DNA of 64,000 nt from Robertkochia solimangrovi (GCF_007279655.1 NZ_QKWN01000014.1:62001-126000); one strand, 5' to 3'; positions 16,946 to 27,569 are shown, numbered from the stretch's first letter. Translations and numbers: made by a program. Notes: a model not told the origin generated them from the letters alone.

Positions 16946-18128
16946 TGTATTCTTTAAGTGCTGCTTTGAGTATGTTTACAGCGCTCACAAGATCTTCTTT
17001 TTTCAGCACATAAGCAATTCTTACCTGATTTAATCCGATGCCCGGAGTAGAATAGAATCCTGCAGCTGGAGCAACCATTACGGTTTGTCCGTTCAGGGAG
17101 AATTTTTCGAGCAACCATTGTGCAAAATCATCTGAATTCGTTACCGGTAGTTCGGCGATACAATAGAAGGCTCCTTTGGGTCTGGCTACCTTGACACCTT
17201 CGATCTTTTCCAGTTCTTCGATCAGGATGTTTCTGCGTTCAACATATTCTCCGATCACTTCATCAAAATAGGAGTCCGGAGTATCTAATGCTGCCTCACT
17301 GGCGATCTGTGCGAAAGTTGGAGGAGACAGACGTGCCTGAGCGAATTTGAGTGCAGTAGTGATCACTTCGCGGTTTCTGGAGATAAGACATCCGATACGA
17401 GCGCCGCACATAGAGTAACGCTTTGAAACGGAGTCGATCACGATTGCGTGATCATTAAGTCCATCCATTTCAAGTATAGAAGTGTGATGCGCACCATCAT
17501 AGGTGAATTCACGGTATACTTCATCGGCGATAAGGAATAGGTCGTGTTTCTTAACGATTTCGGCCAATTTGTTGATCTCTTCCTTGGAATAAAGATATCC
17601 GGTAGGGTTGCCCGGGTTACAGATCAGTATGGCACGTGTTTTATCAGTGATCAGTTTTTCGAATTCCTCGATAGGAGGAAGTGAAAAATTGTCTTCAATT
17701 TTCGATACCACAGGTACTACGGTCACACCGGAAGCGGTTGCAAAACCATTATAGTTTGCATAGAAAGGCTCCGGAATGATGATCTCATCACCCTGGTCAC
17801 AAACCGTACCCATGGCGAACAACAATGCCTCTGAACCACCGGTCGATATAATTATATCCGAACTCTCTACCTTCAGCCCTTTACGATTGTAATAACCGGC
17901 GAGCTTGGTACGATAACTTTCCGTTCCCTCAGAATTGCTGTAGGCAAGTGTGGTAACCGTGTTGTTTCTAACCGCCTCCAGAGCTACCTCAGGAGTCTTG
18001 ATATCGGGTTGACCGATGTTCAGGTGAAATACATGAGTTCCTCTTTTCTTCGCTGCTTCTGCATAGGGAACCAACTTACGTATTGGCGATTCGGGCATGT
18101 GTTTACCCTTGATAGAAATGTTAGGCAT
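16938..18128 (-). CDS. Class I PLP-dependent aminotransferase (aspartate-aminotransferase type)
   Basis: This 396-aa fold-type I aminotransferase transfers amino groups using pyridoxal phosphate. Visible features are the N-terminal substrate loop LNIGQPDIKTP, the ICNPGNPTGY segment near residue 175, IADEVYREFTY and the PLP lysine in DSVSKRYSMCGARIG, followed by the Arg that binds the substrate carboxylate near the C terminus. Aspartate or aromatic amino acids are the likely substrates, but specificity is not decided by these motifs. An upstream in-frame ATG at 18173 adds 15 residues unlike the family, so 18128 is preferred. It overlaps murB by 8 bp. Confidence 0.88.
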   Translation of the reverse strand: MPNISIKGKHMPESPIRKLVPYAEAAKKRGTHVFHLNIGQPDIKTPEVALEAVRNNTVTTLAYSNSEGTESYRTKLAGYYNRKGLKVESSDIIISTGGSEALLFAMGTVCDQGDEIIIPEPFYANYNGFATASGVTVVPVVSKIEDNFSLPPIEEFEKLITDKTRAILICNPGNPTGYLYSKEEINKLAEIVKKHDLFLIADEVYREFTYDGAHHTSILEMDGLNDHAIVIDSVSKRYSMCGARIGCLISRNREVITTALKFAQARLSPPTFAQIASEAALDTPDSYFDEVIGEYVERRNILIEELEKIEGVKVARPKGAFYCIAELPVTNSDDFAQWLLEKFSLNGQTVMVAPAAGFYSTPGIGLNQVRIAYVLKKEDLVSAVNILKAALKEYNA

Positions 18129-18286
18129 GTGGTTGAAATTTAAATGCGTGCAAATTTGCAAAATATATTTCACAAACCATTATTCATAAGCATTTAACCT
18201 TGGAGTTAAATATTGTTAAAAATTGGTTAAGAAAATTGTTAATTTAGTAAATTAGGTAGTAATGAGGACGGGTAAATTGCAAAATC

Positions 18287-19627
18287 ATGAAAACCTTCTG
18301 GGTATTGATATCGCTTTTCTGCGCTGCATTATTTTCGGTTGCGGCGCAAGACGGCTATGTGATCAAGCCAGGGGATGAGGATGAAACCATACGCTTTAAA
18401 TTCGTCAACAATCTTATTATCGTTCCCGTAGAGGTGAACGGTAAGGAACTTTCCTTTATCCTGGACACCGGTGTGAGTGTTCCGATCCTTTTTAATATAA
18501 CCGATAAAGATTCCCTTTCGATGGGGAGTTTTGAAGAGATCGAACTTAAAGGTTTGGGGGAAGGTGAGCCAATCCGGGCTATACGATCAAGACATAACCG
18601 GTTTAAGTTAAAAAACATCTACAACAACGATCAGGAGTTCTATATGCTGCTCAACCGGGAAATAAATTTCTCACCAAGGCTGGGGATCACAGTTCACGGG
18701 ATCATCGGCTACGATCTTCTGAAGAATTTTATCGTCGAGATCAACTATCGCAAGAAAAAACTAAAGTTCAATAATCCTGAAGCGTATCGCTACAGGAAAT
18801 GCGGTGCTTGTGAAACTTATCGTCTCGATCTGATCGGGAATAAACCCTTTTTGAATGCCTCGGTTGCTCTGGGTGGTAATGAAGATCTTCCGGTCTATCT
18901 ATTGCTGGATAGTGGAAGTACCGATGCGGTTTGGTTATTTGAAGATGATGATGAAGGGATTCATGTTCCAGAGCTTTATTTTGAAGATTATATGGGAAAA
19001 GGTCTGAGCGGAAATATCTACGGGAAACGATCGCGATTAGAAAAGTTCTCTATCGGGAAGTTCATGCTAAAGGATGCTAAAGTCGCCTTTCCGGATTCTG
19101 TCTCCACCAAACACATCACATTCCGGGGAAACCGGGACGGGAGCCTGGGGTCTGAAATCTTAAAGCGTTTTGATATCGTGATCGATTATCCTTATGAACG
19201 GATCACTTTGCGGAAGAATGGAAATTTCAATGATCCGTTTAAATATAATATGAGCGGAATCGAATTACAGCATAATGGTGTTCGAATTGTGAAGGAACTC
19301 GAAAAAAGAGCTGCGGCAGGAGTGACCGTAGATGATGGCGATGACTCCAATTCGGCCGGAGTAACCTTCACCCTGGGGGATTCCTATTCGATCAGTCTGG
19401 AACCAGCCCTCGAGATCGCCGAGATACGTGAAGGAAGTCCTGCTATGCAGGTCGGACTTAAGAAAGGGGATGTGATACTCAGTGTGAACGGAAGACCTGC
19501 TCATCGTTACAATATTCAACAGTTGAGTGAAATTATCAATGAAAAAGCAGGGAAGAAGATCAAATTACTGATCGATCGGAATGGTACAGAACTGAAGTTT
19601 GCCTTCGAACTTGTGAAGGTGTTATAA
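18287..19627 (+). CDS. Exported retropepsin-like aspartyl protease with C-terminal PDZ domain
   Basis: The 446-aa protein has a signal peptide (about 1-21, ending in VAAQD), then two halves of an aspartyl protease fold, each with an active-site triad: LDTGVSVPI near residue 63 and LDSGSTDAVW near 206. A PDZ domain fills about residues 355-446 (EIREGSPAMQVGLKKGDVI), probably to bind substrate tails. Such proteins act in the periplasm; the natural substrate is unknown. It is a single gene with its own promoter region and a bidirectional terminator shared with the convergent DUF1573 gene. Confidence 0.87.
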   Translation: MKTFWVLISLFCAALFSVAAQDGYVIKPGDEDETIRFKFVNNLIIVPVEVNGKELSFILDTGVSVPILFNITDKDSLSMGSFEEIELKGLGEGEPIRAIRSRHNRFKLKNIYNNDQEFYMLLNREINFSPRLGITVHGIIGYDLLKNFIVEINYRKKKLKFNNPEAYRYRKCGACETYRLDLIGNKPFLNASVALGGNEDLPVYLLLDSGSTDAVWLFEDDDEGIHVPELYFEDYMGKGLSGNIYGKRSRLEKFSIGKFMLKDAKVAFPDSVSTKHITFRGNRDGSLGSEILKRFDIVIDYPYERITLRKNGNFNDPFKYNMSGIELQHNGVRIVKELEKRAAAGVTVDDGDDSNSAGVTFTLGDSYSISLEPALEIAEIREGSPAMQVGLKKGDVILSVNGRPAHRYNIQQLSEIINEKAGKKIKLLIDRNGTELKFAFELVKVL

Positions 19628-19629
19628 AT

Positions 19630-19663
19630 AAAAAAGAGCCCCGAAAAGGCTCTTTTATTTTTT
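19630..19663. terminator. Bidirectional intrinsic terminator
   Basis: AAAAGAGCC, loop CCGAAAA and GGCTCTTTT form a 9-bp stem with T-rich flanks on both strands, between the stops of the convergent protease gene (19627) and DUF1573 gene (19677). Confidence 0.85.
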
Positions 19664-19676
19664 ATCAGCAATTAAC

Positions 19677-20072
19677 TTATTTCTTGCTGCCCGAATCCGG
19701 AGGAATTACTTTCCCTTTTATCTTCAAAGAAACATTAGGTGTGTCTGCATTTGAAGTAACCATGATGGTTTTACGAATATGTCCGGGACGGTTAGTGTCA
19801 TACTTTACCTCGATCTTACCCATTTTTCCAGGTAAGATAGGTTCTTCAGGTTTCTTAGGGATGGTACATCCGCAAGTCGATTTAACACTGGTGATGATCA
19901 GAGGAGCATTACCTGTGTTGGTGAATTCGAATATGCGAACACCGTCACTACCCTGAGCGATTTCGCCATAATCTATAACGTCGCTTTTAAATTCGATCTT
20001 TGCTACTTTTTCCTGGGCTGATACACTGATGTATGTCAGTCCGACAAATAGAAGCATTAGTAATTTTTTCAT
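19677..20072 (-). CDS. DUF1573 exported protein
   Basis: The 131-aa protein has a signal peptide (MKKLLMLLFVGLTYISVSAQ) and one DUF1573 domain, an Ig-like beta fold of the ASPM/SPD-2/hydin type, with the conserved FEFTNTGNAPLIITSVKSTC followed by GCTIPKKPEEPILPG. DUF1573 proteins are abundant in Bacteroidota envelopes and of uncertain role. The frame opens 12 codons upstream, but the promoter signals and signal peptide favour the ATG at 20072. It is divergent from valS. Confidence 0.87.
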   Translation of the reverse strand: MKKLLMLLFVGLTYISVSAQEKVAKIEFKSDVIDYGEIAQGSDGVRIFEFTNTGNAPLIITSVKSTCGCTIPKKPEEPILPGKMGKIEVKYDTNRPGHIRKTIMVTSNADTPNVSLKIKGKVIPPDSGSKK

Positions 20073-20095
20073 CTGATAAAGATTTAAGTGAAACT

Positions 20096-20125
20096 CAAAA
20101 GTAACCACTTTTAGTCAGTCTGCAA
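20096..20125 (-). promoter_or_regulatory. Promoter of the DUF1573 gene
   Basis: On the minus strand TTG (20125-20123), a 19-nt spacer and TACTTTTG (20103-20096) match the Bacteroidota consensus closely. The start point would fall near 20090, leaving a leader of about 18 nt before the ATG at 20072. Confidence 0.65.
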
Positions 20126-20162
20126 AATTTATTGATTTCTTTTAAAATCCTCTGGATATGGC

Positions 20163-20170
20163 TATTTTTG
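20163..20170 (+). promoter_or_regulatory. -7 box of valS
   Basis: TATTTTTG matches TAnnTTTG, 30 bp before the valS ATG at 20201. No good TTG is at the expected upstream distance. Confidence 0.45.
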
Positions 20171-20200
20171 CAATCTTAAATCAAAATGTGAATTCAGGAT

Positions 20201-22834
20201 ATGGAAATTCCTTCTAAATATGAGGCTGGTACAGTAGAGCGTAAATGGTATGACTACTGGATGGAAAACCGGTATTTCAAATCGGTTCCCGATCAGAGAA
20301 AACCTTATGCTATCGTTATTCCGCCTCCGAATGTAACCGGTGTGCTGCATATGGGGCATATGCTTAACAATACCATTCAGGATGTGCTTATCAGACGTGC
20401 GAGACTCAAAGGTTTCAATGCGTGCTGGGTGCCCGGTACAGATCACGCTTCTATTGCCACCGAGGCTAAAGTGGTGGCCAAATTGAAGGATAGAGGTATT
20501 GCTAAAGCTGATCTTACCCGTGAAGAATTTCTTGAACATGCCTGGGATTGGACACATGAATATGGGGGAGTAATCCTGGAGCAGTTAAAGAAGTTAGGAT
20601 GTTCCTGTGATTGGGATCGGACTAAATTCACCATGGATGAAGATCTTTCTGCTTCCGTGATCAAAGTATTCGTGGATCTTTATGAAAAAGGACTGATCTA
20701 TCGCGGTTACCGTATGGTGAACTGGGATCCTGAAGCGAAGACTACGCTTTCTGATGAAGAGGTGATCTATGAAGAACGTCAGGGATCACTGTATTATTTA
20801 CAGTATGCCGTGGAAGGAAGCGATGAAAAGATCACGATCGCAACCACGAGACCGGAAACCATTCTCGGAGATACCGCGATCTGTGTGAATCCTGATGATG
20901 AGCGTTATACACATCTCATCGGAAAGAAAGCGATCGTTCCTTTGGCAGGTCGTGCCATCCCGGTGATCGCCGATGATTACGTCGATATGGAATTCGGGAC
21001 CGGATGTCTTAAGGTGACACCGGCACATGATGAGAATGATAAAATGCTGGGCGATAAACACGGCCTTGAGGTGGTGGATATCTTCCATGATGATGCAACC
21101 CTTAATGAGCACGGATTGCATTATGCCGGAAAAGATCGCTTTGTAGTAAGAAAAGAGATCAGTAAAGAACTTGAGGAAAAAGGATTCCTGATAAAGACGG
21201 AACAGCATCTGAATAAAGTAGGAACCTCTGAAAGAACCAAGGCGGTAATTGAGCCTAAGCTTTCGGATCAATGGTTCCTGAAAATGGAAGACCTGGTAAA
21301 ACCTGCACATGAAGCAGTGTTGGGATCAGGTGAGATTAAATTGTTTCCCAAGAAATTTGAGAACACTTACAGACACTGGCTTGAGAATATAAGAGACTGG
21401 AATATAAGTCGTCAGTTGTGGTGGGGACATCAGATCCCTGCATGGTATTACGGTGGGGGAAAAGAGGATTTCGTAGTGGCTAATAATGTTGAGGAAGCTT
21501 TGGTGAAAGCTAAAGAAGTAACCGGAAACGTTGCACTGACCACTGCAGATCTCCGTCAGGAAGAAGATTCTCTGGATACTTGGTTTTCGTCATGGTTATG
21601 GCCGATCAGCGTTTTTAACGGGATATTGGAGCCGGAAAATGAAGAGATTAACTATTATTATCCAACCAACGATCTGGTTACGGGGCCCGATATTTTATTC
21701 TTCTGGGTGGCACGAATGATCATTGCGGGTTATGAGTTCAGAGGAGAGAAGCCATTTAGTAATATTTACCTGACCGGATTGGTTCGTGATAAGCAACGTC
21801 GTAAGATGTCGAAATCGCTGGGTAATTCGCCGGATGCACTCAAGCTGATCGAAGAATTTGGAGCGGATGGTGTCAGGGTTGGATTATTGCTGAGTTCGGC
21901 GGCAGGTAATGACTTGTTGTTCGATGAGGCACTTTGTCAGCAAGGAAAAGGTTTTGCAAATAAAATCTGGAATGCTTTTCGCCTTGTGAAAGGTTGGGAG
22001 GTGTCAGCGGAAATTCCTCAGCCCGAACATTCGGCTGTGGCATTAGCGTGGTATAAACATAAATTTAATAAGACGCTTCAAGAGATCGAAGATCAATTCT
22101 CAAAATACCGAATATCTGATGCTTTGATGGCTACCTATAAGTTAATTTGGGATGATTTCTGTTCCTGGTTACTGGAAATGGTAAAGCCTGCCTATCAGCA
22201 ACCGATCGATGCGAAAACCTATGCTCAGATCATCGCGGTATTTGAAGATAATCTGAAATTGTTGCATCCGTTTATGCCTTTCCTTACTGAAGAGATCTGG
22301 CAGCATATGGAGGAAAGAGCTCCTGAAAATGCGCTGATCGTGGCGAAATGGCCTGAGCAGGAAACTTTTGATGAGCAGGTGATCAGAGAATTTGAAAAAG
22401 CAGCTGATGTGATCTCGGGTATTCGTACTATTCGTAAGGAAAAGAATATTCCGCAGAAAAATGAATTATCCCTGATGGTTCTTGCGGCTGATGAAAAATC
22501 GGAGCGCTATGACAGTGTGATCGCAAAGCTGGGGAACCTTGATGCGTTGAGCTATGTCACTAGTCAGGTAGAAGGCGCCTTGTCGTTCAGAGTGGGAGCA
22601 GATGAATACTTTATTCCGGTAGCAGGTGCTATCAATGTGGAAGATGAGATCGCTAAATTAAATGAGGAGCTTATTTATACAGAAGGCTTTTTAAAATCGG
22701 TTCAAAAGAAATTGTCAAATGAACGATTTGTGAATAATGCACCGGATAATGTAGTGGCGATCGAGCGCCAAAAAGAAGCCGACGCATTGGCGAAGATCGA
22801 TACGTTGAAGGAAAGTCTTTCAAGATTGAAATAA
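20201..22834 (+). CDS. valS: Valyl-tRNA synthetase
   Basis: ValRS charges tRNA-Val and edits misacylated Thr. At 877 aa it is full length. The class I signature HMGH is at residues 50-53 in [19 protein letters not shown] is at 535-539 ([13 protein letters not shown]), the CP1 editing domain lies between them ([12 protein letters not shown] and the [19 protein letters not shown] region), and a C-terminal anticodon-binding domain ends in a coiled-coil tRNA-binding arm (about 815-877). It is a single gene ended by a strong hairpin at 22862-22898. Confidence 0.98.
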   Translation: MEIPSKYEAGTVERKWYDYWMENRYFKSVPDQRKPYAIVIPPPNVTGVLHMGHMLNNTIQDVLIRRARLKGFNACWVPGTDHASIATEAKVVAKLKDRGIAKADLTREEFLEHAWDWTHEYGGVILEQLKKLGCSCDWDRTKFTMDEDLSASVIKVFVDLYEKGLIYRGYRMVNWDPEAKTTLSDEEVIYEERQGSLYYLQYAVEGSDEKITIATTRPETILGDTAICVNPDDERYTHLIGKKAIVPLAGRAIPVIADDYVDMEFGTGCLKVTPAHDENDKMLGDKHGLEVVDIFHDDATLNEHGLHYAGKDRFVVRKEISKELEEKGFLIKTEQHLNKVGTSERTKAVIEPKLSDQWFLKMEDLVKPAHEAVLGSGEIKLFPKKFENTYRHWLENIRDWNISRQLWWGHQIPAWYYGGGKEDFVVANNVEEALVKAKEVTGNVALTTADLRQEEDSLDTWFSSWLWPISVFNGILEPENEEINYYYPTNDLVTGPDILFFWVARMIIAGYEFRGEKPFSNIYLTGLVRDKQRRKMSKSLGNSPDALKLIEEFGADGVRVGLLLSSAAGNDLLFDEALCQQGKGFANKIWNAFRLVKGWEVSAEIPQPEHSAVALAWYKHKFNKTLQEIEDQFSKYRISDALMATYKLIWDDFCSWLLEMVKPAYQQPIDAKTYAQIIAVFEDNLKLLHPFMPFLTEEIWQHMEERAPENALIVAKWPEQETFDEQVIREFEKAADVISGIRTIRKEKNIPQKNELSLMVLAADEKSERYDSVIAKLGNLDALSYVTSQVEGALSFRVGADEYFIPVAGAINVEDEIAKLNEELIYTEGFLKSVQKKLSNERFVNNAPDNVVAIERQKEADALAKIDTLKESLSRLK

Positions 22835-22861
22835 TAGGGTTTATGTAAACCTGGTAATTAA

Positions 22862-22898
22862 AAATGTCGTTTGAATATGTTCAAGCGACATTTTTTTT
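22862..22898 (+). terminator. Intrinsic terminator of valS
   Basis: AAATGTCGTTTGAA, loop TATG and TTCAAGCGACATTT form a 14-bp stem with one G-U pair, followed by a run of T residues. Confidence 0.88.
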
Positions 22899-23124
22899 GA
22901 CTTAAACCTTCTGGTTTGCTGATGCAATTCAAAGTGACGATCTTTCCTGCTGAGTAGTCGGTGCCATGTTGCCTGATAGAATTCGGGACTTATGACTTCG
23001 CCTACGAGAAGTTGTCGCTGCAATTATGGTGCTCGCCACGGCGATGCTTTAATAACTTTTTTGGGGAGGTGATACAGGTTTTTGTTTTACAGTCTATAAC
23101 TGTCTGCTGCAAACGGTCTGTCAC
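22899..23124. other. Intergenic region without a recognised gene
   Basis: About 225 bp lie between the valS terminator and the acyl-CoA-binding protein stop. The stretch is less AT-rich than the other gaps here and contains several C- and G-rich runs. Short open frames cross it on both strands (for example 60 aa on minus from 23023), but none has a recognisable family or clear start. It could be a decayed gene, an untranslated RNA or plain spacer. Confidence 0.4.
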
Positions 23125-23394
23125 TTACTTTTTAGTCTCTTCGAAATATTGTTCTACGAGCTTTATGTATTTCTTTTTAGCTTCTTTTTCTGAAATGTTC
23201 TTCGCCTGAAACAGCGCATTAGCTTTAAAGGCATTGATCAGTGGCGTGCGGCTGCGCGGTGGATCGTTGCTCTGGGTGGCTTTTTTGTAATAGGCGTAGA
23301 GGCGCAATAAAAAATCGGCAGGAAAGGGTTCCTGGTGATTATTTATCTTATCAACGGCTTCATTGAACTTATCATCTAATTCTTCAGCATTCAT
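23125..23394 (-). CDS. Acyl-CoA-binding protein
   Basis: The 89-aa protein fits the ACBP family, a four-helix bundle that binds long-chain acyl-CoA esters in the cytoplasm. Recognisable features are FNEAVDKINN at the first helix, LLRLYAYYKKATQSND in the second helix and loop, and the later KYIKLVEQYF; length is typical. The location directly after psd, on the same strand with a 23-bp gap, ties it to phospholipid metabolism. Confidence 0.9.
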   Translation of the reverse strand: MNAEELDDKFNEAVDKINNHQEPFPADFLLRLYAYYKKATQSNDPPRSRTPLINAFKANALFQAKNISEKEAKKKYIKLVEQYFEETKK

Positions 23395-23417
23395 GTGTTG
23401 TCCGTTTTTAGCTTTTC

Positions 23418-24065
23418 TCAGGAAGCTATAATGTCAACTCCTCCTTTTACTTTTTGATTCAGGGAGACTTTGATATCGGCGTCAAGCGGGAGGAACAGAT
23501 CGACTCTGGAGCCGAATTTGATAAAACCTGCATCGGTTCCCTGAACCACCAGCATACCTTCTTTGGCATAATTTACGATACGCTTCGCCAGCGCACCTGC
23601 GATCTGACGATACAATACTTTTCCGAAAGAGGCATTTTCGATAACGACAGTGGTTCTTTCATTTTCTTCAGAGGCTTTTGGGTGCCATGCTACCAGATAT
23701 TTCCCCGGGTGATATTTGCTGTATTTAACAAGTCCGCTAAGTGCATAACGGGTTACATGTACATTGACAGGCGACATAAAGATGGAAACCTGAATACGTT
23801 TATCTTTAAAGAACTCCTTCTCAAAAACTTCTTCGATCACGACTACCTTGCCATCAACGGGAGCGATGATCACTTCATCATCAGGGGTCGTTGTTCGTTT
23901 GGGGTTTCTGAAAAACTGAAGTATCAGGATCAGCAGGATGAGAAAAGCGACCTGAATGAGTTTTTGTAGCCACTCTGTTGATATGAAAAATTGAGCCAGT
24001 AAAATACCAGCGATCACAACGAAAAAGGTGATCAGGATGATCTTAAAGCCTTCTTTATGAAACAT
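23418..24065 (-). CDS. psd: Phosphatidylserine decarboxylase proenzyme
   Basis: Psd converts phosphatidylserine to phosphatidylethanolamine at the inner membrane. The 215-aa short-type protein has N-terminal hydrophobic helices (about 8-42), IFMSPVNVHVTRYALSG near residue 98, and the self-cleavage site in IKFGSRVD, so cleavage between Gly185 and Ser186 would generate the pyruvoyl group. Its start overlaps the end of cdsA by 11 bp, which suggests translational coupling in the ftsH-LUD-cdsA-psd-ACBP gene order usual in flavobacteria. Confidence 0.95.
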   Translation of the reverse strand: MFHKEGFKIILITFFVVIAGILLAQFFISTEWLQKLIQVAFLILLILILQFFRNPKRTTTPDDEVIIAPVDGKVVVIEEVFEKEFFKDKRIQVSIFMSPVNVHVTRYALSGLVKYSKYHPGKYLVAWHPKASEENERTTVVIENASFGKVLYRQIAGALAKRIVNYAKEGMLVVQGTDAGFIKFGSRVDLFLPLDADIKVSLNQKVKGGVDIIAS

Positions 24066-24870
24066 AATTAAAAATTTGCAAAGTTAGGAAAGTAAACGGT
24101 GCGGCAAAAACAAGACTGTCTAGTCTGTCGAGTAATCCCCCATGTCCCGGAAGGATTGCTCCGCTGTCTTTCACGCCTGCTAAACGTTTAAATTTAGATT
24201 CCACAAGGTCTCCTAATGAGCCGGAGACTACAACAACAATCGCCAGGATCAGCCATTGGGCAAGGCTTAATTCTGAACCGTATTTATAAAGGAAGTATGC
24301 AGCGATCAGTGAAAATACCAATCCGCCTACAAATCCTTCTACAGTCTTTTTAGGAGATACCCTTTCAAATAACTTGGTTCTTCCTATGCTTTTCCCTACG
24401 AGATAAGCAAATGAGTCATTTACCCATATCAATATAAAAATACCAATAATCAATGTCTTTGCAAAATGTTCATTCCTGTAAGGGATCATCGTCAGGAAGA
24501 TACATCCACCGCCGATATAGAACAATGAGATCAGGAATTTCTGAGTGTTGGTGTATTGTGCCGGGGTGGTGCTGAACAATTTCAGGATCATGATAAGGTC
24601 AACCACGACACAACATCCTAATAGGATGATGCTGACCAGAAAATGCTGCGCAAAACTTCCGAGGAGGTATATGCATACCCACCATAACAGGAGGAACGCT
24701 ATAAAGATAAAATAGCCCCGGAGTCTGATGATCTTTTTGAATTCGTAAAGACAGGTAAGGCCGAAGATCAGGAAAAGAAAATCAAATGCATCATTGCTTA
24801 GATAAACGGCAGCTAGTAATAAAAAAATATATAAAATACCGGTGATGGTACGCTTGAGGAGCTCTCTCAT
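24055..24870 (-). CDS. cdsA: Phosphatidate cytidylyltransferase
   Basis: CdsA makes CDP-diacylglycerol from CTP and phosphatidic acid, the precursor of all phospholipids here, including the substrate line for Psd. The 271-aa membrane protein has about seven to eight helices and the C-terminal family signature SKFKRLAGVKDSGAILPGHG followed by DRLDS. The frame opens 17 codons upstream, inside the preceding gene, but MRELLKRTITGILYI at 24870 is the usual start. It begins directly after the LUD gene stop and overlaps psd by 11 bp. Confidence 0.95.
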   Translation of the reverse strand: MRELLKRTITGILYIFLLLAAVYLSNDAFDFLFLIFGLTCLYEFKKIIRLRGYFIFIAFLLLWWVCIYLLGSFAQHFLVSIILLGCCVVVDLIMILKLFSTTPAQYTNTQKFLISLFYIGGGCIFLTMIPYRNEHFAKTLIIGIFILIWVNDSFAYLVGKSIGRTKLFERVSPKKTVEGFVGGLVFSLIAAYFLYKYGSELSLAQWLILAIVVVVSGSLGDLVESKFKRLAGVKDSGAILPGHGGLLDRLDSLVFAAPFTFLTLQIFNYVS

Positions 24871-24871
24871 T

Positions 24872-25480
24872 TCACAAATCTTCCAATAAGAGCAAATATA
24901 AGTTTTTTGCACTACTCCCATAGGTAAGAAAATCTTTTTCTTCTTTATGGTTAAAGTGCTTGATAGTAGTAATATTCGTCGGAATCTGGTTCTTGTTTTT
25001 AGATTTTATGCCTCTCAAGCCTTCGCCAATATTGTCGATAAGCTGACTTGTGGTGGCAAAAACTATAAAATTATCAGGTAAATCATTGAGCTTACTCTCA
25101 CCGATCTGATTTGAACTGATGAGTATGGAGCCATTATCTGCGACCAGATTTTCACAGGTCGAGAGGAAGAGGTTGGCGCCACGGCAATTGCTTCTTTTTT
25201 CCAGATGGAACGGTTTGAACTTTGAACCGAGGTTTACATCGAGGCAGCATACCTGATCGGTATTCCATTGGTTCTCCGCCAGTATATTACGGAAACAGTC
25301 GTGTACCTCCTCTAAGGAATCGCAGTACAGGAATTTACCTCCGTTCTTTTTAAAATTGATGGTGAATTTCTCGTCTGTGGGTAGCTTCAGTTCGGGCATA
25401 AACTTTCCGCGCTCTTCAGCTCCTTTCTCTGGAGTTTCTTTGCGTTGTTTAGATCCGAAAAGTTTTTTAAATAAGCTCAT
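24872..25480 (-). CDS. LUD-domain protein (LutC/YkgG-like)
   Basis: The 202-aa protein belongs to the LUD family, whose best-known member LutC takes part in lactate utilisation. Typical elements are the segment NGSILISSNQ, the QLIDNIGEGLRGI stretch and the N-terminal EEVHDCFRNIL region. No LutA or LutB partner is nearby, so a lactate role is not supported; the conserved place between ftsH and cdsA suggests another function. The next gene cdsA starts 1 bp after its stop, so they are on one transcript. Confidence 0.8.
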   Translation of the reverse strand: MSLFKKLFGSKQRKETPEKGAEERGKFMPELKLPTDEKFTINFKKNGGKFLYCDSLEEVHDCFRNILAENQWNTDQVCCLDVNLGSKFKPFHLEKRSNCRGANLFLSTCENLVADNGSILISSNQIGESKLNDLPDNFIVFATTSQLIDNIGEGLRGIKSKNKNQIPTNITTIKHFNHKEEKDFLTYGSSAKNLYLLLLEDL

Positions 25481-25552
25481 TTAAATTAGAAGGGGAATGC
25501 TATTTAATTAGTTTAATCCAATATAAAAGTATAAAATTAAAGGGTATATATA

Positions 25553-25586
25553 AGAAAACGAGCGTAAAAAATGTGTTTTACGCTCG
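25553..25586 (-). terminator. Intrinsic terminator after ftsH
   Basis: On the minus strand CGAGCGTAA, a 10-nt loop and TTACGCTCG form a 9-bp stem followed by TTTTC. It lies 13 bp after the ftsH stop at 25599 and should limit read-through into the LUD gene. Confidence 0.75.
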
Positions 25587-25598
25587 CCTTCCGATATT

Positions 25599-27545
25599 TT
25601 AATTCTCCTGAAGCTGTTGTTCTTCTTCTTTGGTGAATGGGCGTTTTCCAAAGATTCGCTCGAGGTCGTCTTTGAAAATAACCTCTTTTTCAAGCAAGTG
25701 CTCCGCGAGAATTGTGAGTTTGTCTTTGTTGTCTTCCAGTATTTTGATCGCTCTTTTATATTGTTCTTCAATAATTCTTGAGATCTCTTTATCGATGATC
25801 TGAGCGGTCTCTTCACTGTAAGGTTTGGAGAAATTGTAATCGGTTTGTCCTGAAGAATCATAGAAGGTCAGGTTACCGATCTGATCATTGAGTCCGTAAA
25901 TGGTTACCATGGCACGTGCCTGTTTGGTGACCTTTTCAAGGTCGCTCAATGCTCCGGTGGAAATTTTGTCAAACATCACTTTTTCTGCAGCACGACCACC
26001 CATGGTTGCGCACATCTCATCTGCCATCTGTTCAGGTCTGACGATAAGTCTTTCCTCCGGAAGATACCAGGCAGCTCCAAGACTTTGACCTCTTGGCACG
26101 ATGGTTACCTTAACCAGTGGAGCAGCATGTTCCAGCATCCAGCTAACCGTGGCGTGTCCTGCTTCATGGAAAGCGATGGTCTTTTTCTCCTCGGGAGTGA
26201 TGATCTTATTCTTTTTCTCAAGTCCTCCAACGATACGGTCAACCGCATCCAGGAAATCCTGCTTGTCTACCGCTTTTTTGCCGTTACGTGCAGCGATCAG
26301 TGCTGCTTCGTTACAAACATTCGCGATATCCGCTCCTGAGAATCCCGGAGTTTGCTTTGCCAGGAATTCAAGATCCAGAGTTTCAGCGGTCTTGATAGGT
26401 TTGAGGTGTACCTCAAAAATCTCTTTTCTTTCTCTTACGTCCGGTAGATCTACATAGATCTGTCTGTCGAAACGTCCGGCACGCATCAGAGCTTTATCAA
26501 GGATGTCTGCACGGTTGGTTGCAGCCAGTACGATCACATTGGTGTTCGTGCCGAAACCGTCCATTTCGGTCAGTAGCTGGTTGAGGGTGTTTTCACGCTC
26601 ATCGTTACTCCCTGTGAAATTATTCTTTCCTCTGGCACGTCCGATCGCATCGATCTCATCGATAAAGATGATCGATGGTGATTTGTCTTTTGCCTGTTTG
26701 AAAAGGTCACGTACCCTTGAGGCTCCTACCCCTACGAACATTTCGACAAAATCTGATCCGGACAGGGAGAAGAAAGGAACCTTAGCTTCTCCGGCAACTG
26801 CTTTTGCAAGCAAGGTTTTACCGGTTCCCGGAGGACCTACAAGTAGTGCTCCTTTAGGGATCTTACCACCTAATGAGGTATATTTTTCAGGGTTCTTAAG
26901 GAAATCCACAATTTCCTGAACCTCTTCTTTCGCTCCTTCAAGTCCGGCAACATCCTTAAAAGTTACCTTCATATCTGTTTTCTCATCAAACAAACGGGCT
27001 TTGGATTTTCCGATATTGAAAATTTGTCCGCCTGCACCTCCTGTGGCGCCACCTGACATTCTTCGCATCAGGAATATCCAAATACCTATGATGAGTACGA
27101 ACGGTAATATTGTGAGCAAGATATCACCAAACAGGTTATTATCCTGATCAAAGATCACATCTGTAGAGGCATCACTATCCTGTATCGCTTTGGTGACCTC
27201 GTCTTCAAAATTTTGAAGATCCCCGAATTTCAATTGATATTGCGGGAGTTGAGCGGTCATGAGCTTAGATTTGCTCTGAGCGTTCTTATGAATGTCTTTC
27301 TTGAGGGCGTCATCGGTCAGATAGACCTTAGCCTGTCTTGTATTCGTTATGATGACAACTTTATTGACATCACCGGTTTTGATGAACTCCTGTAATTTTG
27401 CCGGAGTAATATCGGGTGGTGTCTGCCAACCGCTACCTCCAGTAAAGAACTGAGCACCGATGATGAAAAGCAATATGACTCCGTAGATCCAGTATGAACT
27501 GAATTTAGGACGCTTTGGAGTTGGATTGTTATTTTCTTTAGCCAT
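25599..27545 (-). CDS. ftsH: ATP-dependent zinc metalloprotease FtsH
   Basis: FtsH is a hexameric inner-membrane AAA+ protease that degrades membrane and some cytosolic proteins. The 648-aa protein has an N-terminal helix (about 18-32), a periplasmic domain, a second helix (about 140-160), the AAA module with Walker [19 protein letters not shown] near 230, Walker [12 protein letters not shown] and the SRH region, then the peptidase with HEAGH near 459. A charged tail ends the protein. It follows rsfS by 24 bp on the same strand and is probably in one transcription unit with it. Confidence 0.98.
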   Translation of the reverse strand: MAKENNNPTPKRPKFSSYWIYGVILLFIIGAQFFTGGSGWQTPPDITPAKLQEFIKTGDVNKVVIITNTRQAKVYLTDDALKKDIHKNAQSKSKLMTAQLPQYQLKFGDLQNFEDEVTKAIQDSDASTDVIFDQDNNLFGDILLTILPFVLIIGIWIFLMRRMSGGATGGAGGQIFNIGKSKARLFDEKTDMKVTFKDVAGLEGAKEEVQEIVDFLKNPEKYTSLGGKIPKGALLVGPPGTGKTLLAKAVAGEAKVPFFSLSGSDFVEMFVGVGASRVRDLFKQAKDKSPSIIFIDEIDAIGRARGKNNFTGSNDERENTLNQLLTEMDGFGTNTNVIVLAATNRADILDKALMRAGRFDRQIYVDLPDVRERKEIFEVHLKPIKTAETLDLEFLAKQTPGFSGADIANVCNEAALIAARNGKKAVDKQDFLDAVDRIVGGLEKKNKIITPEEKKTIAFHEAGHATVSWMLEHAAPLVKVTIVPRGQSLGAAWYLPEERLIVRPEQMADEMCATMGGRAAEKVMFDKISTGALSDLEKVTKQARAMVTIYGLNDQIGNLTFYDSSGQTDYNFSKPYSEETAQIIDKEISRIIEEQYKRAIKILEDNKDKLTILAEHLLEKEVIFKDDLERIFGKRPFTKEEEQQLQEN

Positions 27546-27569
27546 TTAAATTTTTTAGTCGTTGAAAAT

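Noticed and set aside
22841-23209. Overlapping 60- and 82-codon frames after valS
   Set aside because: They cross the valS terminator or the acyl-CoA-binding protein gene and resemble no known protein.
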